From positions 1-48,108 of the IMG/VR virus record IMGVR_UViG_3300006954_000001: a stretch of DNA of 48,108 bases. One strand, 5' to 3'. Numbering within the stretch: position 1 is the first letter of the stretch; the number at the start of each line of letters is the position of its first letter. The translations under genes and the position numbers were made by a program. This DNA comes from a virus. Shown piece by piece: positions 23,520 through 29,900 of this stretch. The notes under the pieces are model-generated. The model saw only the letters and a list, made by a program, of their open reading frames with translations. It was not told the DNA's origin and searched no databases.

Positions 23520-23611
23520 GTCTCCTCCTCCGCGCTGTAGCGGGCATGGGAGGCAGCCGCGAGGTAGGCCCCCAGCAGCAGCAGGGCGAGGCAGGAGAGG
23601 GATTCAGTCAT
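23516..23611 (-). CDS. 31-residue membrane peptide
   Basis: ATG 23611 overlaps the upstream gene by 8 bases and its stop overlaps the next start as GTGA. The peptide is a short polar start, one hydrophobic helix (LSCLALLLLGAYLAAASHA) and an acidic end (YSAEEET). Either a tiny membrane protein or a signal-peptide-like gene. Confidence 0.5.
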   Translation of the reverse strand: MTESLSCLALLLLGAYLAAASHARYSAEEET

Positions 23612-23774
23612 GCGATGGCTCCGGGGCGGGCTCATCGTTGGATGCCTCCCGTCCATCATGGGGCTGGCGAATGCGACTGGATGGCGTGCGGCATGGGTTG
23701 CCCTGCATCGCCCCACACTCCTTGCAGGGGCGCAGGCAGCGCCGCAGGGCGTCAAGTCCCCAATCAGGGCTCAT
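23604..23774 (-). CDS. Small Cys-motif protein, 56 residues
   Basis: ATG 23774 overlaps the upstream stop as ATGA. LRRCLRPCKECGAMQGNPC has four cysteines in zinc-ribbon spacing, resembling the zinc knuckle of small phage early proteins. The remainder is acidic and disordered-looking. Function unknown. Confidence 0.5.
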   Translation of the reverse strand: MSPDWGLDALRRCLRPCKECGAMQGNPCRTPSSRIRQPHDGREASNDEPAPEPSHD

Positions 23775-24262
23775 GTTTCCTTTCCCTCCAAGATGGCCCG
23801 CATGTCGTCAGGGGACAGCCCCGCCTCTGCGGCCATGGCTTCGATATCGACCTGTCCCACCGTGGGACTTGAGAAAGCGGGCGGCGGGGTATGGGCACTC
23901 GCTGCGCCCTTCTCTCCACCCTTGCGGGTGGCCCCGCCGCCCTTCATTCCTTGATGCTGCTGGGCGGCCTGCAAGGCACTCAGGGCAGCCGCAAGCCCCT
24001 GCATGGCCTTGGACTCGACCGGAGCAGCCCACGCGCGCCTGATGGCCCTACGCACCCCTGTTTCGGGGGTCCTCTCACGCTTAAGCCAGCGGTCGATGGT
24101 CTTCGGCGTGAAGCGAAGCTCCACGGAGAGGGTTTCGACCAGCCCGCCGCGCGGGCCGATGAAGCCGTAACGCTCCGCAGCCCACCTGAGCCAGTCTGGC
24201 CATCGGTCGGACAAAGGGTCACCATGCTGGTCGAGGAAAGGTGCCTCGGAAAGCGCGTCCAT
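23771..24262 (-). CDS. HTH-like DNA-binding protein candidate
   Basis: 163 residues from ATG 24262. ETLSVELRFTPKTIDRWLKR followed by ERTPETGVRRAIRRAW resembles a helix-turn-helix. The middle is Gly/Lys/Ala-rich and probably disordered, and the C-terminus ends with a short helix (AMAAEAGLSPDDMRAILEG). Likely a small regulator or replication accessory; family not established. Confidence 0.55.
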   Translation of the reverse strand: MDALSEAPFLDQHGDPLSDRWPDWLRWAAERYGFIGPRGGLVETLSVELRFTPKTIDRWLKRERTPETGVRRAIRRAWAAPVESKAMQGLAAALSALQAAQQHQGMKGGGATRKGGEKGAASAHTPPPAFSSPTVGQVDIEAMAAEAGLSPDDMRAILEGKET

Positions 24263-24267
24263 GGAGA

Positions 24268-24522
24268 CTAAGACCCGGACTCCGGGTCACCCTCGTCGGC
24301 GGCTGTCCCTTGGTCACCGTGGAAGGTGCCCATCCTGAAGGGATGCAGCGGGCACTCGCTTGAGGCGCACCGACGCACCTCCGCTAGGTCCCCGCCCATG
24401 CAGGTGAGGCAGAACTGCCGGATAGCAGCCCGGCGCGATCCTGCCTGCCTCGCGGCCTCCATTTTGGGCCACTTCTTCCGAAGTTCGCGGGCCAGTGTGT
24501 CCGATGCGTTGAGCGTTGCCAT
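24268..24522 (-). CDS. Small zinc-binding-like phage protein
   Basis: 84 residues from ATG 24522. The block AIRQFCLTCMGGDLAEVRRC then SSECPLHPFRMG is a CxxC...C...C pattern familiar from many phage hypothetical proteins. A basic helix precedes it. Likely a zinc-stabilised adaptor; function unknown. Confidence 0.65.
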   Translation of the reverse strand: MATLNASDTLARELRKKWPKMEAARQAGSRRAAIRQFCLTCMGGDLAEVRRCASSECPLHPFRMGTFHGDQGTAADEGDPESGS

Positions 24523-24546
24523 GGGCGTGATCCTACCAAGGGTTTT

Positions 24547-24687
24547 GAGGTAGCCGGGATGGGCTGGTTATTCCCTGCGGGTCCCGGTCAGGCTCCGCCT
24601 GCCGCTTCACTCGGGAGGGCCAGCAGCACCGTCATCAGGGCTGCCGGCTACCTCGCACTCCATCCGGGGAGGCAGGAGCCCGGATGG
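24547..24687. other. Structured intergenic region with nested inverted repeats
   Basis: Outer arms GAGGTAGCCGG (24547-24557) and CCGGCTACCTC (24644-24654) are perfect complements 86 bases apart. Within them GCTGG (24563-24567) pairs with CCAGC (24620-24624), and CAGGC-TCC-GCCTG forms a small hairpin. Outside, CCATCCGGG (24660-24668) pairs with CCCGGATGG (24679-24687). This 181-base gap is long for this genome and could yield a multi-arm RNA or an attenuator. Confidence 0.45.
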
Positions 24688-24703
24688 CGCGAGGGAGATA
24701 GGG

Positions 24704-25135
24704 TCAGAGCCAGCGGTGCCGGAGGGAGTAGCCCTTGCCGCCGCCGGGGACGTGTTCGTCGCGGTTGCTGTGGTCGTTGCTCGGGCAGCCGGGGCCGAGG
24801 CAGTCGAAGCCGTCCGGGTGCAGGACGTAGCTCAGGCTTTGCGTGATGTGGAAGCCCATGTCCATGCCGCACCCTCCGGCTCCGACGCTCCCGTCATCGT
24901 GCCAGCGGTAGCCCAGAGCGTCGGCCACGTCGCCGCTCACGTTCTCGGGGACTCCGCCGCGAATGGCGATGACGGAAATGTGCCGGTACATGCCGCTGGC
25001 GCTCACGCTCCGCATGATCGTGCAGACGGTCGAGCCGGGCGGGAAGATGGCCCGCAGCCGGGCGATGGCCTCCGCCTTCTCGCGCCGCTTGGCGGCGGCC
25101 TTGCTCTCGGGCTTCGCTTCCTTGGTCGTGTTCAT
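24704..25135 (-). CDS. Conserved phage hypothetical protein
   Basis: 143 residues from ATG 25135 with the strong ribosome site GGAGGAAAGAG. The blocks PGSTVCTIMRSVSASGMYRH, GYRWHDDGS, GCGMDMGFHI and CPSNDHSN, ending in GKGYSLRHRWL, match a widespread phage family of unknown function. His, Cys and Asp residues cluster in the conserved blocks, so metal binding or catalysis is conceivable. A basic helix forms the N-terminus. Confidence 0.7.
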   Translation of the reverse strand: MNTTKEAKPESKAAAKRREKAEAIARLRAIFPPGSTVCTIMRSVSASGMYRHISVIAIRGGVPENVSGDVADALGYRWHDDGSVGAGGCGMDMGFHITQSLSYVLHPDGFDCLGPGCPSNDHSNRDEHVPGGGKGYSLRHRWL

Positions 25136-25240
25136 CTCTTTCCTCCGTGTGGCGTTCTCTCTCGTGCCCTCGCCCTACCAAGGACAAGGGGCCTCATGTG
25201 TGGCCACGCCCGCGAGGGGATGGCCACCTAGAGGCTGGGG

Positions 25241-25642
25241 CTAGGGCTCCTTGGGGTCCATCGCGCCGGGGGCGGAGAGGGCGGCGCGGGCCTCATCGGC
25301 CCAGCGAGCTACGGCAGGCTCGCACGCGCGGACCTTGCCGGCCTTGATTGCGTCGAACCGATCCGCGGCCACGTCCAGCGCCTCCCGCAGGCCAGCCTCG
25401 CGCTCCCTTGCCGCCGCGAGGGCGGAGAGAAGGGATTCCCGCTCGTTCACGGCTTGGACGATGAGGGCGGCGTTGGCGGCACGCGTCTCTCTGCTCGCCC
25501 CTCCGTGCCCGATGGTAGGGCACGTCGCCACGGTCACGGAGCCGCTGTTGATCCTGATATGCGGCCCCGCGTTGGGATGCTCAGGCTCCGCACAATGGAG
25601 CGTCCACGGCCTCCCGCTCTCAGCCTTGCCGGGCGCGCTCAT
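25241..25642 (-). CDS. Hypothetical protein, 133 residues
   Basis: ATG 25642 overlaps the upstream stop as ATGA. A beta-rich N-terminus with several His/Cys (TLHCAEPEHPNAGPHIRI and CPTIGHGG) is followed by a helical C-terminal half of early-protein type (ANAALIVQAVNERESLLSAL). The N-terminal part could hold a metal. Family unknown. Confidence 0.6.
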   Translation of the reverse strand: MSAPGKAESGRPWTLHCAEPEHPNAGPHIRINSGSVTVATCPTIGHGGASRETRAANAALIVQAVNERESLLSALAAAREREAGLREALDVAADRFDAIKAGKVRACEPAVARWADEARAALSAPGAMDPKEP

Positions 25643-25866
25643 GCGCCCTCCTTCCCGCCCGACAGGGCGAGGCGGGCGGCCTTGACGCAGGACGCGAGGA
25701 CGCGCGCAGCCTGCCTGTCGCTGTCCACATCTCCGCAGCGCCCGATGGCCTCCAGCGCCTCCCTGAGCCGCTGATTCTCCGCCAGCAGCGAGGCGATTTG
25801 ATCCCGCGGATCAAGCAACGGGACATCCCTGAAGGGGTTCTCTGCTTTCACGTTCTCTTCCTCCAT
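25639..25866 (-). CDS. Small coiled-coil hypothetical protein
   Basis: 75 residues from ATG 25866, ribosome site GGATGGAGGAAG. The centre is a leucine-spaced helix (IASLLAENQRLREALEAIG) and the rest is helical, a pattern common among small early phage proteins that pair through coiled coils. ATGA overlap with the next gene. Function unknown. Confidence 0.6.
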   Translation of the reverse strand: MEEENVKAENPFRDVPLLDPRDQIASLLAENQRLREALEAIGRCGDVDSDRQAARVLASCVKAARLALSGGKEGA

Positions 25867-25921
25867 CCGTCAGGCCCGCCCACACCACCACGGCGAGGGT
25901 CAGGCCAGACACCTGCTTCAT
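25811..25921 (-). CDS. Possible 36-residue membrane peptide
   Basis: A frame from ATG 25921 opening with a hydrophobic run (MKQVSGLTLAVVVWAGL) and ending inside the coiled-coil gene, which it overlaps by 56 bases. GC-rich sequence produces such frames by chance, and the ribosome site is weak, so this is a low-confidence call. Confidence 0.2.
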   Translation of the reverse strand: MKQVSGLTLAVVVWAGLTDGGRERESREPLQGCPVA

Positions 25922-25965
25922 CACCCGCCCCGGGCCTCCCGGCCAAGGGCGGAAGGGAAGCAGGG

Positions 25966-26160
25966 TCAGGGCTTGGCGTACTCCTCCGGGCTCACCCGCG
26001 TCACCACGCAGGCCTTCCCGTCAATGCTCTCGCACACCACCAAGGAAGGGCGCGACATTGGCGGGTCACGCATTGCGTCGTGAATCGCTCCATCCTCGCT
26101 CTCGTACTCGTTCCAGAAGCGCGGGTCGCTCTCCTCCACGTCCAGTCGGTAGTAGATCAC
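25966..26160 (-). CDS. Hypothetical protein, 64 residues
   Basis: ATG 26160 follows GGAGGATGAGC. It is a small acidic protein (YYRLDVEESDPRFWNEYE) with two Cys that do not form a motif. It is the first gene after the promoter at 26223-26251. Function unknown. Confidence 0.55.
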   Translation of the reverse strand: MIYYRLDVEESDPRFWNEYESEDGAIHDAMRDPPMSRPSLVVCESIDGKACVVTRVSPEEYAKP

Positions 26161-26222
26161 TTGCTCATCCTCCAGTCAGGCTGCCCAGCCCACCACGGGC
26201 CTAGCTCCACCTGACATCGGAC

Positions 26223-26251
26223 ACAGTAAGGCATGGACCTTAGAAGGTCAA
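26223..26251 (-). promoter_or_regulatory. Leftward sigma70-like promoter
   Basis: On the minus strand TTGACC (26251-26246), a 17-base spacer and TACTGT (26228-26223). It points into the gene at 26160 and the rest of the second leftward array. Good spacing and an AT-rich setting in GC-rich DNA. Confidence 0.6.
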
Positions 26252-26262
26252 GCCCCATTCCG

Positions 26263-26272
26263 GAAATATTCT
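26263..26272. promoter_or_regulatory. Shared 10-mer site GAAATATTCT, copy 2
   Basis: Identical to 21761-21770. It lies 11 bases upstream of the -35 element of the leftward promoter, a position suited to an operator, activator site or AT-rich UP element. Confidence 0.4.
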
Positions 26273-26343
26273 CACGCCACACTTCATCACCCATCACGGG
26301 CAAGGCAGAGCTTCCCGGCGAGACTGTCCAAGCTCAGGAGCCT

Positions 26344-26385
26344 GAGAGCCGAGAGGGCAGGAGGGCGGAGAGCCGAGAGGGCAGG
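26344..26385. repeat. Tandem 18-base direct repeat (24-base period)
   Basis: GAGAGCCGAGAGGGCAGG occurs at 26344-26361 and again at 26368-26385. Related purine-rich words (GAGAGAGCAGGG, GCGAGCAGGAG) and GGCTCAGGCGATG versus GGCTCGGGCGATG continue to about 26440. Iteron-like, but too few copies to call an origin. Confidence 0.55.
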
Positions 26386-26664
26386 GCTCAGGCGATGAGA
26401 GAGCAGGGCTGAGCGAGCAGGAGCGCAGGGGCTCGGGCGATGCCCTCCCTCCCCCCTGCACTCCATCCCTCCCACCAGCAGGGAGCCAAGGGGTAGGCAG
26501 GGAGGGGTAAACGAAGGGCGAGGCGTAAGAGCCTTGCCAAACCCCTTCCGCTCATCCCCTAGCAGATTCAGCCTAGGGCTGATGGAGCTCCACGTCCCTT
26601 GCGGGGTGGGGCTAGGAAGGAAGGCTAGGACGATACCGGCATTCAGGGTCTGGGATGGAAGCAG

Positions 26665-26682
26665 AGAAAGCAAGTGCTTTCT
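26665..26682 (-). terminator. Perfect hairpin after the gene ending at 26685
   Basis: AGAAAGCA (26665-26672) and TGCTTTCT (26675-26682) are perfect complements with a 2-base centre. It lies 2 bases beyond the stop codon of the leftward gene. No T run follows, so it may terminate or protect the mRNA end. Confidence 0.45.
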
Positions 26683-26684
26683 GG

Positions 26685-26945
26685 CTACAGGCCCAGAAGA
26701 ATCGTATCGGCCTTGGCGTAGATGCGTTCGGCTAGGGCCTGCGCGATCTTGGATGGAGGGCGGCGGAAGGCGCGGAGGACGACGTACTGCATGTCTTCGG
26801 GGAGGTTCTGGAAGCAGGCGTAGCAGTAGGGGGACTTGGGGATGAAGGGCATCTTGCGTGGGCAGGTGCGGCAGCCACGGGTCTCCTTCCCTGTGCGCCC
26901 GAAGTGGCAGCGGTAGTGGGCCTTGTCGACACGCTGCTTGGTCAT
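26685..26945 (-). CDS. Small Cys-rich protein
   Basis: 86 residues from ATG 26945, chosen over ATG 26969 because it makes the ATGA overlap with the upstream stop. YRCHFGRTGKETRGCRTCP and YCYACF supply six Cys/His ligands for a zinc site. The C-terminal half is a basic helix (LRAFRRPPSKIAQALAERI). Function unknown. Confidence 0.6.
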   Translation of the reverse strand: MTKQRVDKAHYRCHFGRTGKETRGCRTCPRKMPFIPKSPYCYACFQNLPEDMQYVVLRAFRRPPSKIAQALAERIYAKADTILLGL

Positions 26946-27232
26946 CTCCCATGCACCCTTCTGTGCCACTCCATCAGCCCCTCACCCTCTCTCTGCCTGT
27001 CCGTAGAAGCCTCCGTGTACGCCTGCTGGGCCTTCCGCTCCCTCTGCTTGCGGTATGGGTCGAAGGTGGGCGCGCATGACGCCCAGAGTCGTCGACCTGC
27101 TCCGTACTTGCTGGCCATCGGCTCATCCACCGCTCCATCAAAGAGATGGGCATTCCCGAACATGGTGGTGCAGGGGCGCTCGTGCTTCCCGCAGGCTCCG
27201 CGGCATTGGCAGAAGTCGCCCTTCCCGCTCAC
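26942..27232 (-). CDS. Small Cys-cluster basic protein
   Basis: 96 residues from ATG 27232 (ATGA overlap). CQCRGACGKHERPC near the start could chelate zinc. The C-terminal half is very basic and helical (DPYRKQRERKAQQAYTE). Nucleic-acid binding is plausible. It is coupled to both neighbours. Confidence 0.6.
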   Translation of the reverse strand: MSGKGDFCQCRGACGKHERPCTTMFGNAHLFDGAVDEPMASKYGAGRRLWASCAPTFDPYRKQRERKAQQAYTEASTDRQREGEGLMEWHRRVHGR

Positions 27233-27726
27233 CTCTGGCCCTCCGCGCGGCGGGAGAGGTAATCCACCAGCCTGCGGAGGATGTGGGTTGGGACCTTGGC
27301 CTCTTGGGCCAGCGCCCCTGCGATGATGAGGGACTGGCGGCAGGCCACCCGCAGGGCGTCTCCCTCATAGTCCTCCGCGCTCCCTGCCTGCTCCTGCTGC
27401 GTCTGGGCCGGGGCTGAAGGGGAAGGGGCTGGTCGCCAGCCAAGGCCCCACAGGAGGCTCACGGCCTCTCCTGCGGCGTAGTCAGAGAGGGATGGGTACT
27501 CCTTGCGGAAGACTTGGCGCAGGGAGTGAGCCGCTGCTTCCTTGGCCTCCCTCTCCTCGTCCTTCTCCGCCTGCCGCTGGCGGGCTTGCTCAAGGATAGC
27601 CAGAGCCCTGCTGGCGTTATTGAGGGCCATGATCCTGTCCATGCCGGTGGTGGCGCAGGCGAGGTAGTGAACCACGCACGCCTCCCTGTAGGCCCGCTCC
27701 AACTCCTCGATGCTGGGCTGCTGCAT
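27229..27726 (-). CDS. Hypothetical helical protein, 165 residues
   Basis: ATG 27726 lies 2 bases past the upstream stop. Long charged helices (ALAILEQARQRQAEKDEERE), then a Pro/Ser/Gln linker at about 97-115, then another helical region. No motif recognised; likely a multimeric early protein. Confidence 0.6.
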   Translation of the reverse strand: MQQPSIEELERAYREACVVHYLACATTGMDRIMALNNASRALAILEQARQRQAEKDEEREAKEAAAHSLRQVFRKEYPSLSDYAAGEAVSLLWGLGWRPAPSPSAPAQTQQEQAGSAEDYEGDALRVACRQSLIIAGALAQEAKVPTHILRRLVDYLSRRAEGQR

Positions 27727-27728
27727 GG

Positions 27729-28046
27729 CTAGGGCTCCCGGAGCGAGGCGGGCAAAGAGGCGCGGAGGGCTTCGCGGGCCTCTGCGAAGCCGAGGAAGGC
27801 CGCGTGGCGCTCTCCCGGCTCTCCGGCCTTCATGGCCCGCCCATGCTCGGTGTAGGCCCGCAGGAGGCCGATAATGGCAGCGGCCATTGCTGGCGCTGCC
27901 TCAACAAGATCCATGGTGTCACTGGAGTTGATGGCCTTGCTGCCACCGGCCGCGAAGATGTAGTAACACGGTGCGTCCTCATCCCAGCCAGCGAAGACCG
28001 TCCCGCCTTCTGCGGCTGTGATGCTCATGAGTTGCTCCCTGTTCAT
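27729..28046 (-). CDS. Hypothetical protein, 105 residues
   Basis: ATG 28046 overlaps the upstream stop as ATGA, so the longer frame upstream is not used. A beta-rich start (GGTVFAGWDEDAPCYYIFA) precedes helices typical of early phage proteins (LVEAAPAMAAAIIGLLRA). That second part recalls the Ead-like helix of the protein at 16127-16570, suggesting a related role. Confidence 0.6.
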   Translation of the reverse strand: MNREQLMSITAAEGGTVFAGWDEDAPCYYIFAAGGSKAINSSDTMDLVEAAPAMAAAIIGLLRAYTEHGRAMKAGEPGERHAAFLGFAEAREALRASLPASLREP

Positions 28047-28342
28047 CCCTGCTCCTTCCAGCGCGCAAGGAATGAGCCCAACTTGCACTTCGGGCTGTGG
28101 CTGCCCTTGGGGTTGTATTTGCCCGGAGGAATCTCGCCGCAGTCGGGGCAGGCTGGCTCCGGGTCGTAGCCGCCAGACATCCCCTGCCACTCGTTCTCCT
28201 CCAGCAGCCCCACCGCCTCCCGCAAGGCGGCGCAGGCTTCCACGGCATCAGTGGTTGGCAGATCGAGGTCAGAGACGTAGCCCTTGCCAGCCATCTCCTT
28301 GGCGATCTTGGCCTCGATTGCCTTCAGCCTCGCCTCGTTCAT
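28043..28342 (-). CDS. Small protein with C-terminal zinc ribbon
   Basis: 99 residues from ATG 28342 (ATGA overlap). The helical N-terminal two-thirds (ACAALREAVGLLEENEWQ) is followed by ACPDCGEIPPGKYN and HSPKCKLG, a zinc ribbon. A helix-plus-ribbon layout is usual for adaptor-like early phage proteins; function unknown. Confidence 0.6.
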   Translation of the reverse strand: MNEARLKAIEAKIAKEMAGKGYVSDLDLPTTDAVEACAALREAVGLLEENEWQGMSGGYDPEPACPDCGEIPPGKYNPKGSHSPKCKLGSFLARWKEQG

Positions 28343-28587
28343 CCCTGCTCCTCCTTGTGCCCGCAGCAGGGGCAGGGAGAGACGCGGCTGGCCTTCCCTG
28401 TGGGCCAGTAGAGACGGTCAGAGCGGCGCTTGAGGTAGCCAAGGCGCTCTAGGGCCTTGAACCTCTCCCAAGCCGAGGGAACCCGGATGCGGAACTTCTC
28501 CGCCATCAGGGTGATCGTGGGAGGGACCGCCCTGTCCTTCAGGTGGGCCGTGATGGCCTTCAGCAGTTTGTTCTGGGATGGGGTCAT
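28339..28587 (-). CDS. LexA-like winged-helix protein with CPCCGH tail
   Basis: 82 residues from ATG 28587. The pattern TPSQNKLLKAITAHLKD, then PPTITLMAEKFRIR, then SAWERFKALERLGYLKR matches the N-terminal DNA-binding domain of LexA, without any protease domain. The last 15 residues carry CPCCGH, a possible half zinc site. As first gene of the second leftward array, after a promoter, it is probably a regulator of early genes. Confidence 0.65.
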   Translation of the reverse strand: MTPSQNKLLKAITAHLKDRAVPPTITLMAEKFRIRVPSAWERFKALERLGYLKRRSDRLYWPTGKASRVSPCPCCGHKEEQG

Positions 28588-29090
28588 GGAAGTCCTTGGG
28601 TTGGGTGTTGGATGGCCGCCCCGGTCTTGCGGCTTTCTGGGCTGGCCAGCCCTTCCTGCCGCTCACCGGGATGGCTGAGTGGCCAGCAGTGCCATCGAGA
28701 CGCGGATGTCCGGTTCTGCGCCGGCCGCTCACCCCAGCCCGCACACTTCGTCCATCAAAGATGGAGGCGGAGGATGCTCGATTCTCCTGCTGGCCTGACC
28801 TCGTGTTTGTCCCACGACGCTCGGCCATCCAACGCTCATCACCCTAATCTAAGCCTTATCCGGAATCAAGTCCCATCTCCCCGGCTCATCCCAGCCACGG
28901 CGGGGAGCGACGCCAAGAAAATGTCGGGATTCCACTTCAGCCGGAAGTCTGACGCTCCGATAGTGCCTCTGGCGGACGAGGCCAACCCTGCGCAGGGAGC
29001 CTCAAGCGGCCGTCCGGGGTGTTGTCGGCTCCTATCCCGGGGAGCCAGCCCCCGGGCGGCCGGTCGCTGTATCCATCGGGAGGTAGATGC
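28588..29090. other. 503-base divergent intergenic region
   Basis: No supported gene. It separates the leftward array from the rightward replication genes. It contains a leftward promoter (28841-28869), the 14-base palindrome GGGCTGGCCAGCCC (28639-28652), a CCATC-AAA-GATGG hairpin near 28752 and GGCTCC...GGAGCC near 29028-29047 in the leader of the initiator gene. A rightward promoter must lie here, but no strong match was found. It is a candidate replication-control region. Confidence 0.5.
28841..28869 (-). promoter_or_regulatory. Leftward sigma70-like promoter
   Basis: On the minus strand TTGATT (28869-28864), a 17-base spacer and TAGGGT (28846-28841), driving the LexA-like gene and followers with a leader of about 250 bases. 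Confidence 0.5.
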
Positions 29091-29900
29091 GTGTCGTGGA
29101 TCAAGATGCGGACCGCGCTCCTGCGCGACCCGGCCGTGATGGGGATGGCTCGCGCGCTCAATGTGAGCCGCTACACCGTGATCGGCCACCTGTGGGCCAT
29201 CTGGTCATGGGCCGACGACAACACCGAGACGGGGGCCATGCCGGGCCTCACGGCTGCGGACATCGACGACATCGTGGACCTTCCCGGCTTCGCGGTGGCC
29301 ATGAGCCAGACCAAGCCAAGCGCATGGCTTGTCATAAATGACGCTGGCGTCAACTTCCCGAGGTACGACAGGCACAACGGAAAGAGCGCCAAGAGACGGG
29401 CCATGCAGGCCGAGCGCATGGCTCAGTCGCGCTCCGAGGACGGCTTGCGCACAGAGTGCGCACAGAATGCGCACACCAGCGTCACCAGAGGAGAGGAGAG
29501 GAGAGAAGAAGAGAGCAGAGAAGAACAGCCACCCCTAACCCCTCCTGCGGAGGGGAAGCGCGCAAGGAAGGAGTACGAGCCCAAGCATCCGCAAGCGAAG
29601 CGCCTCGTGGAACACTTCGCGCTCCGGTTCAAGGAGCGCCACCCCGAAGCCGAGCCTGAGGGCAAGCCGCTCACCAACCTCAAGGCCGCCGACCGACTTG
29701 CTCAGGCCCACACGGCGGACCTCGTGGGGCGCGTGATCGACTTCTATGCTGGCCGCTACAAGCCAGACGAGGACTTCGACTGGAACGAGTACCTGCACTC
29801 GATGAACTATCTGTCATCCAAGTGGGGCAAGCTCTACGGGGAGTTCTGCAAGCAGACGGGCTACGCCAATGGGCACGCCCATCCGGGGGTGACGGCATGA
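29091..29900 (+). CDS. Phage replication initiator (O-like)
   Basis: 269 residues from GTG 29091, chosen for the strong GGGAGGTAGATGC ribosome site. The N-terminal part (SWIKMRTALLRDP, HLWAIWSWADDNT, then FPRYDRHNGKSAKRRA) matches the DNA-binding part of phage O/DnaD-like initiators. Residues about 125-175 are a charged, disordered linker encoded by a purine-rich tract (29490-29525). The C-terminal part (AADRLAQAHTADLVGRVIDF) is helical, suiting helicase loading. It overlaps the DnaB-like gene as ATGA, so initiator and helicase are made together. Confidence 0.7.
   Translation: MSWIKMRTALLRDPAVMGMARALNVSRYTVIGHLWAIWSWADDNTETGAMPGLTAADIDDIVDLPGFAVAMSQTKPSAWLVINDAGVNFPRYDRHNGKSAKRRAMQAERMAQSRSEDGLRTECAQNAHTSVTRGEERREEESREEQPPLTPPAEGKRARKEYEPKHPQAKRLVEHFALRFKERHPEAEPEGKPLTNLKAADRLAQAHTADLVGRVIDFYAGRYKPDEDFDWNEYLHSMNYLSSKWGKLYGEFCKQTGYANGHAHPGVTA

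Larger units (their letters stand above)
26161..26684. other. 524-base noncoding region with promoter and repeats
   Basis: No frame here looks protein-like. It holds a leftward promoter (26223-26251), the shared 10-mer (26263-26272), an 18-base direct repeat (26344-26385), the hairpin CAGCC-TAG-GGCTG (26569-26581) and a terminator-like hairpin (26665-26682). The stretch 26340-26420 is strongly purine-biased on the plus strand. An origin, a regulatory RNA or a gene-loss scar are all possible. Confidence 0.55.

Noticed and set aside
26344-26385. Possible CRISPR-like array
   Set aside because: Only two copies with a 6-base gap; no spacer-sized intervals.
26287-26952. 221-residue minus frame across the repeat region
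   Set aside because: Low-complexity Leu/Ser/Pro/Arg composition from purine-rich repeats; only the 26685-26945 gene in another frame is convincing.
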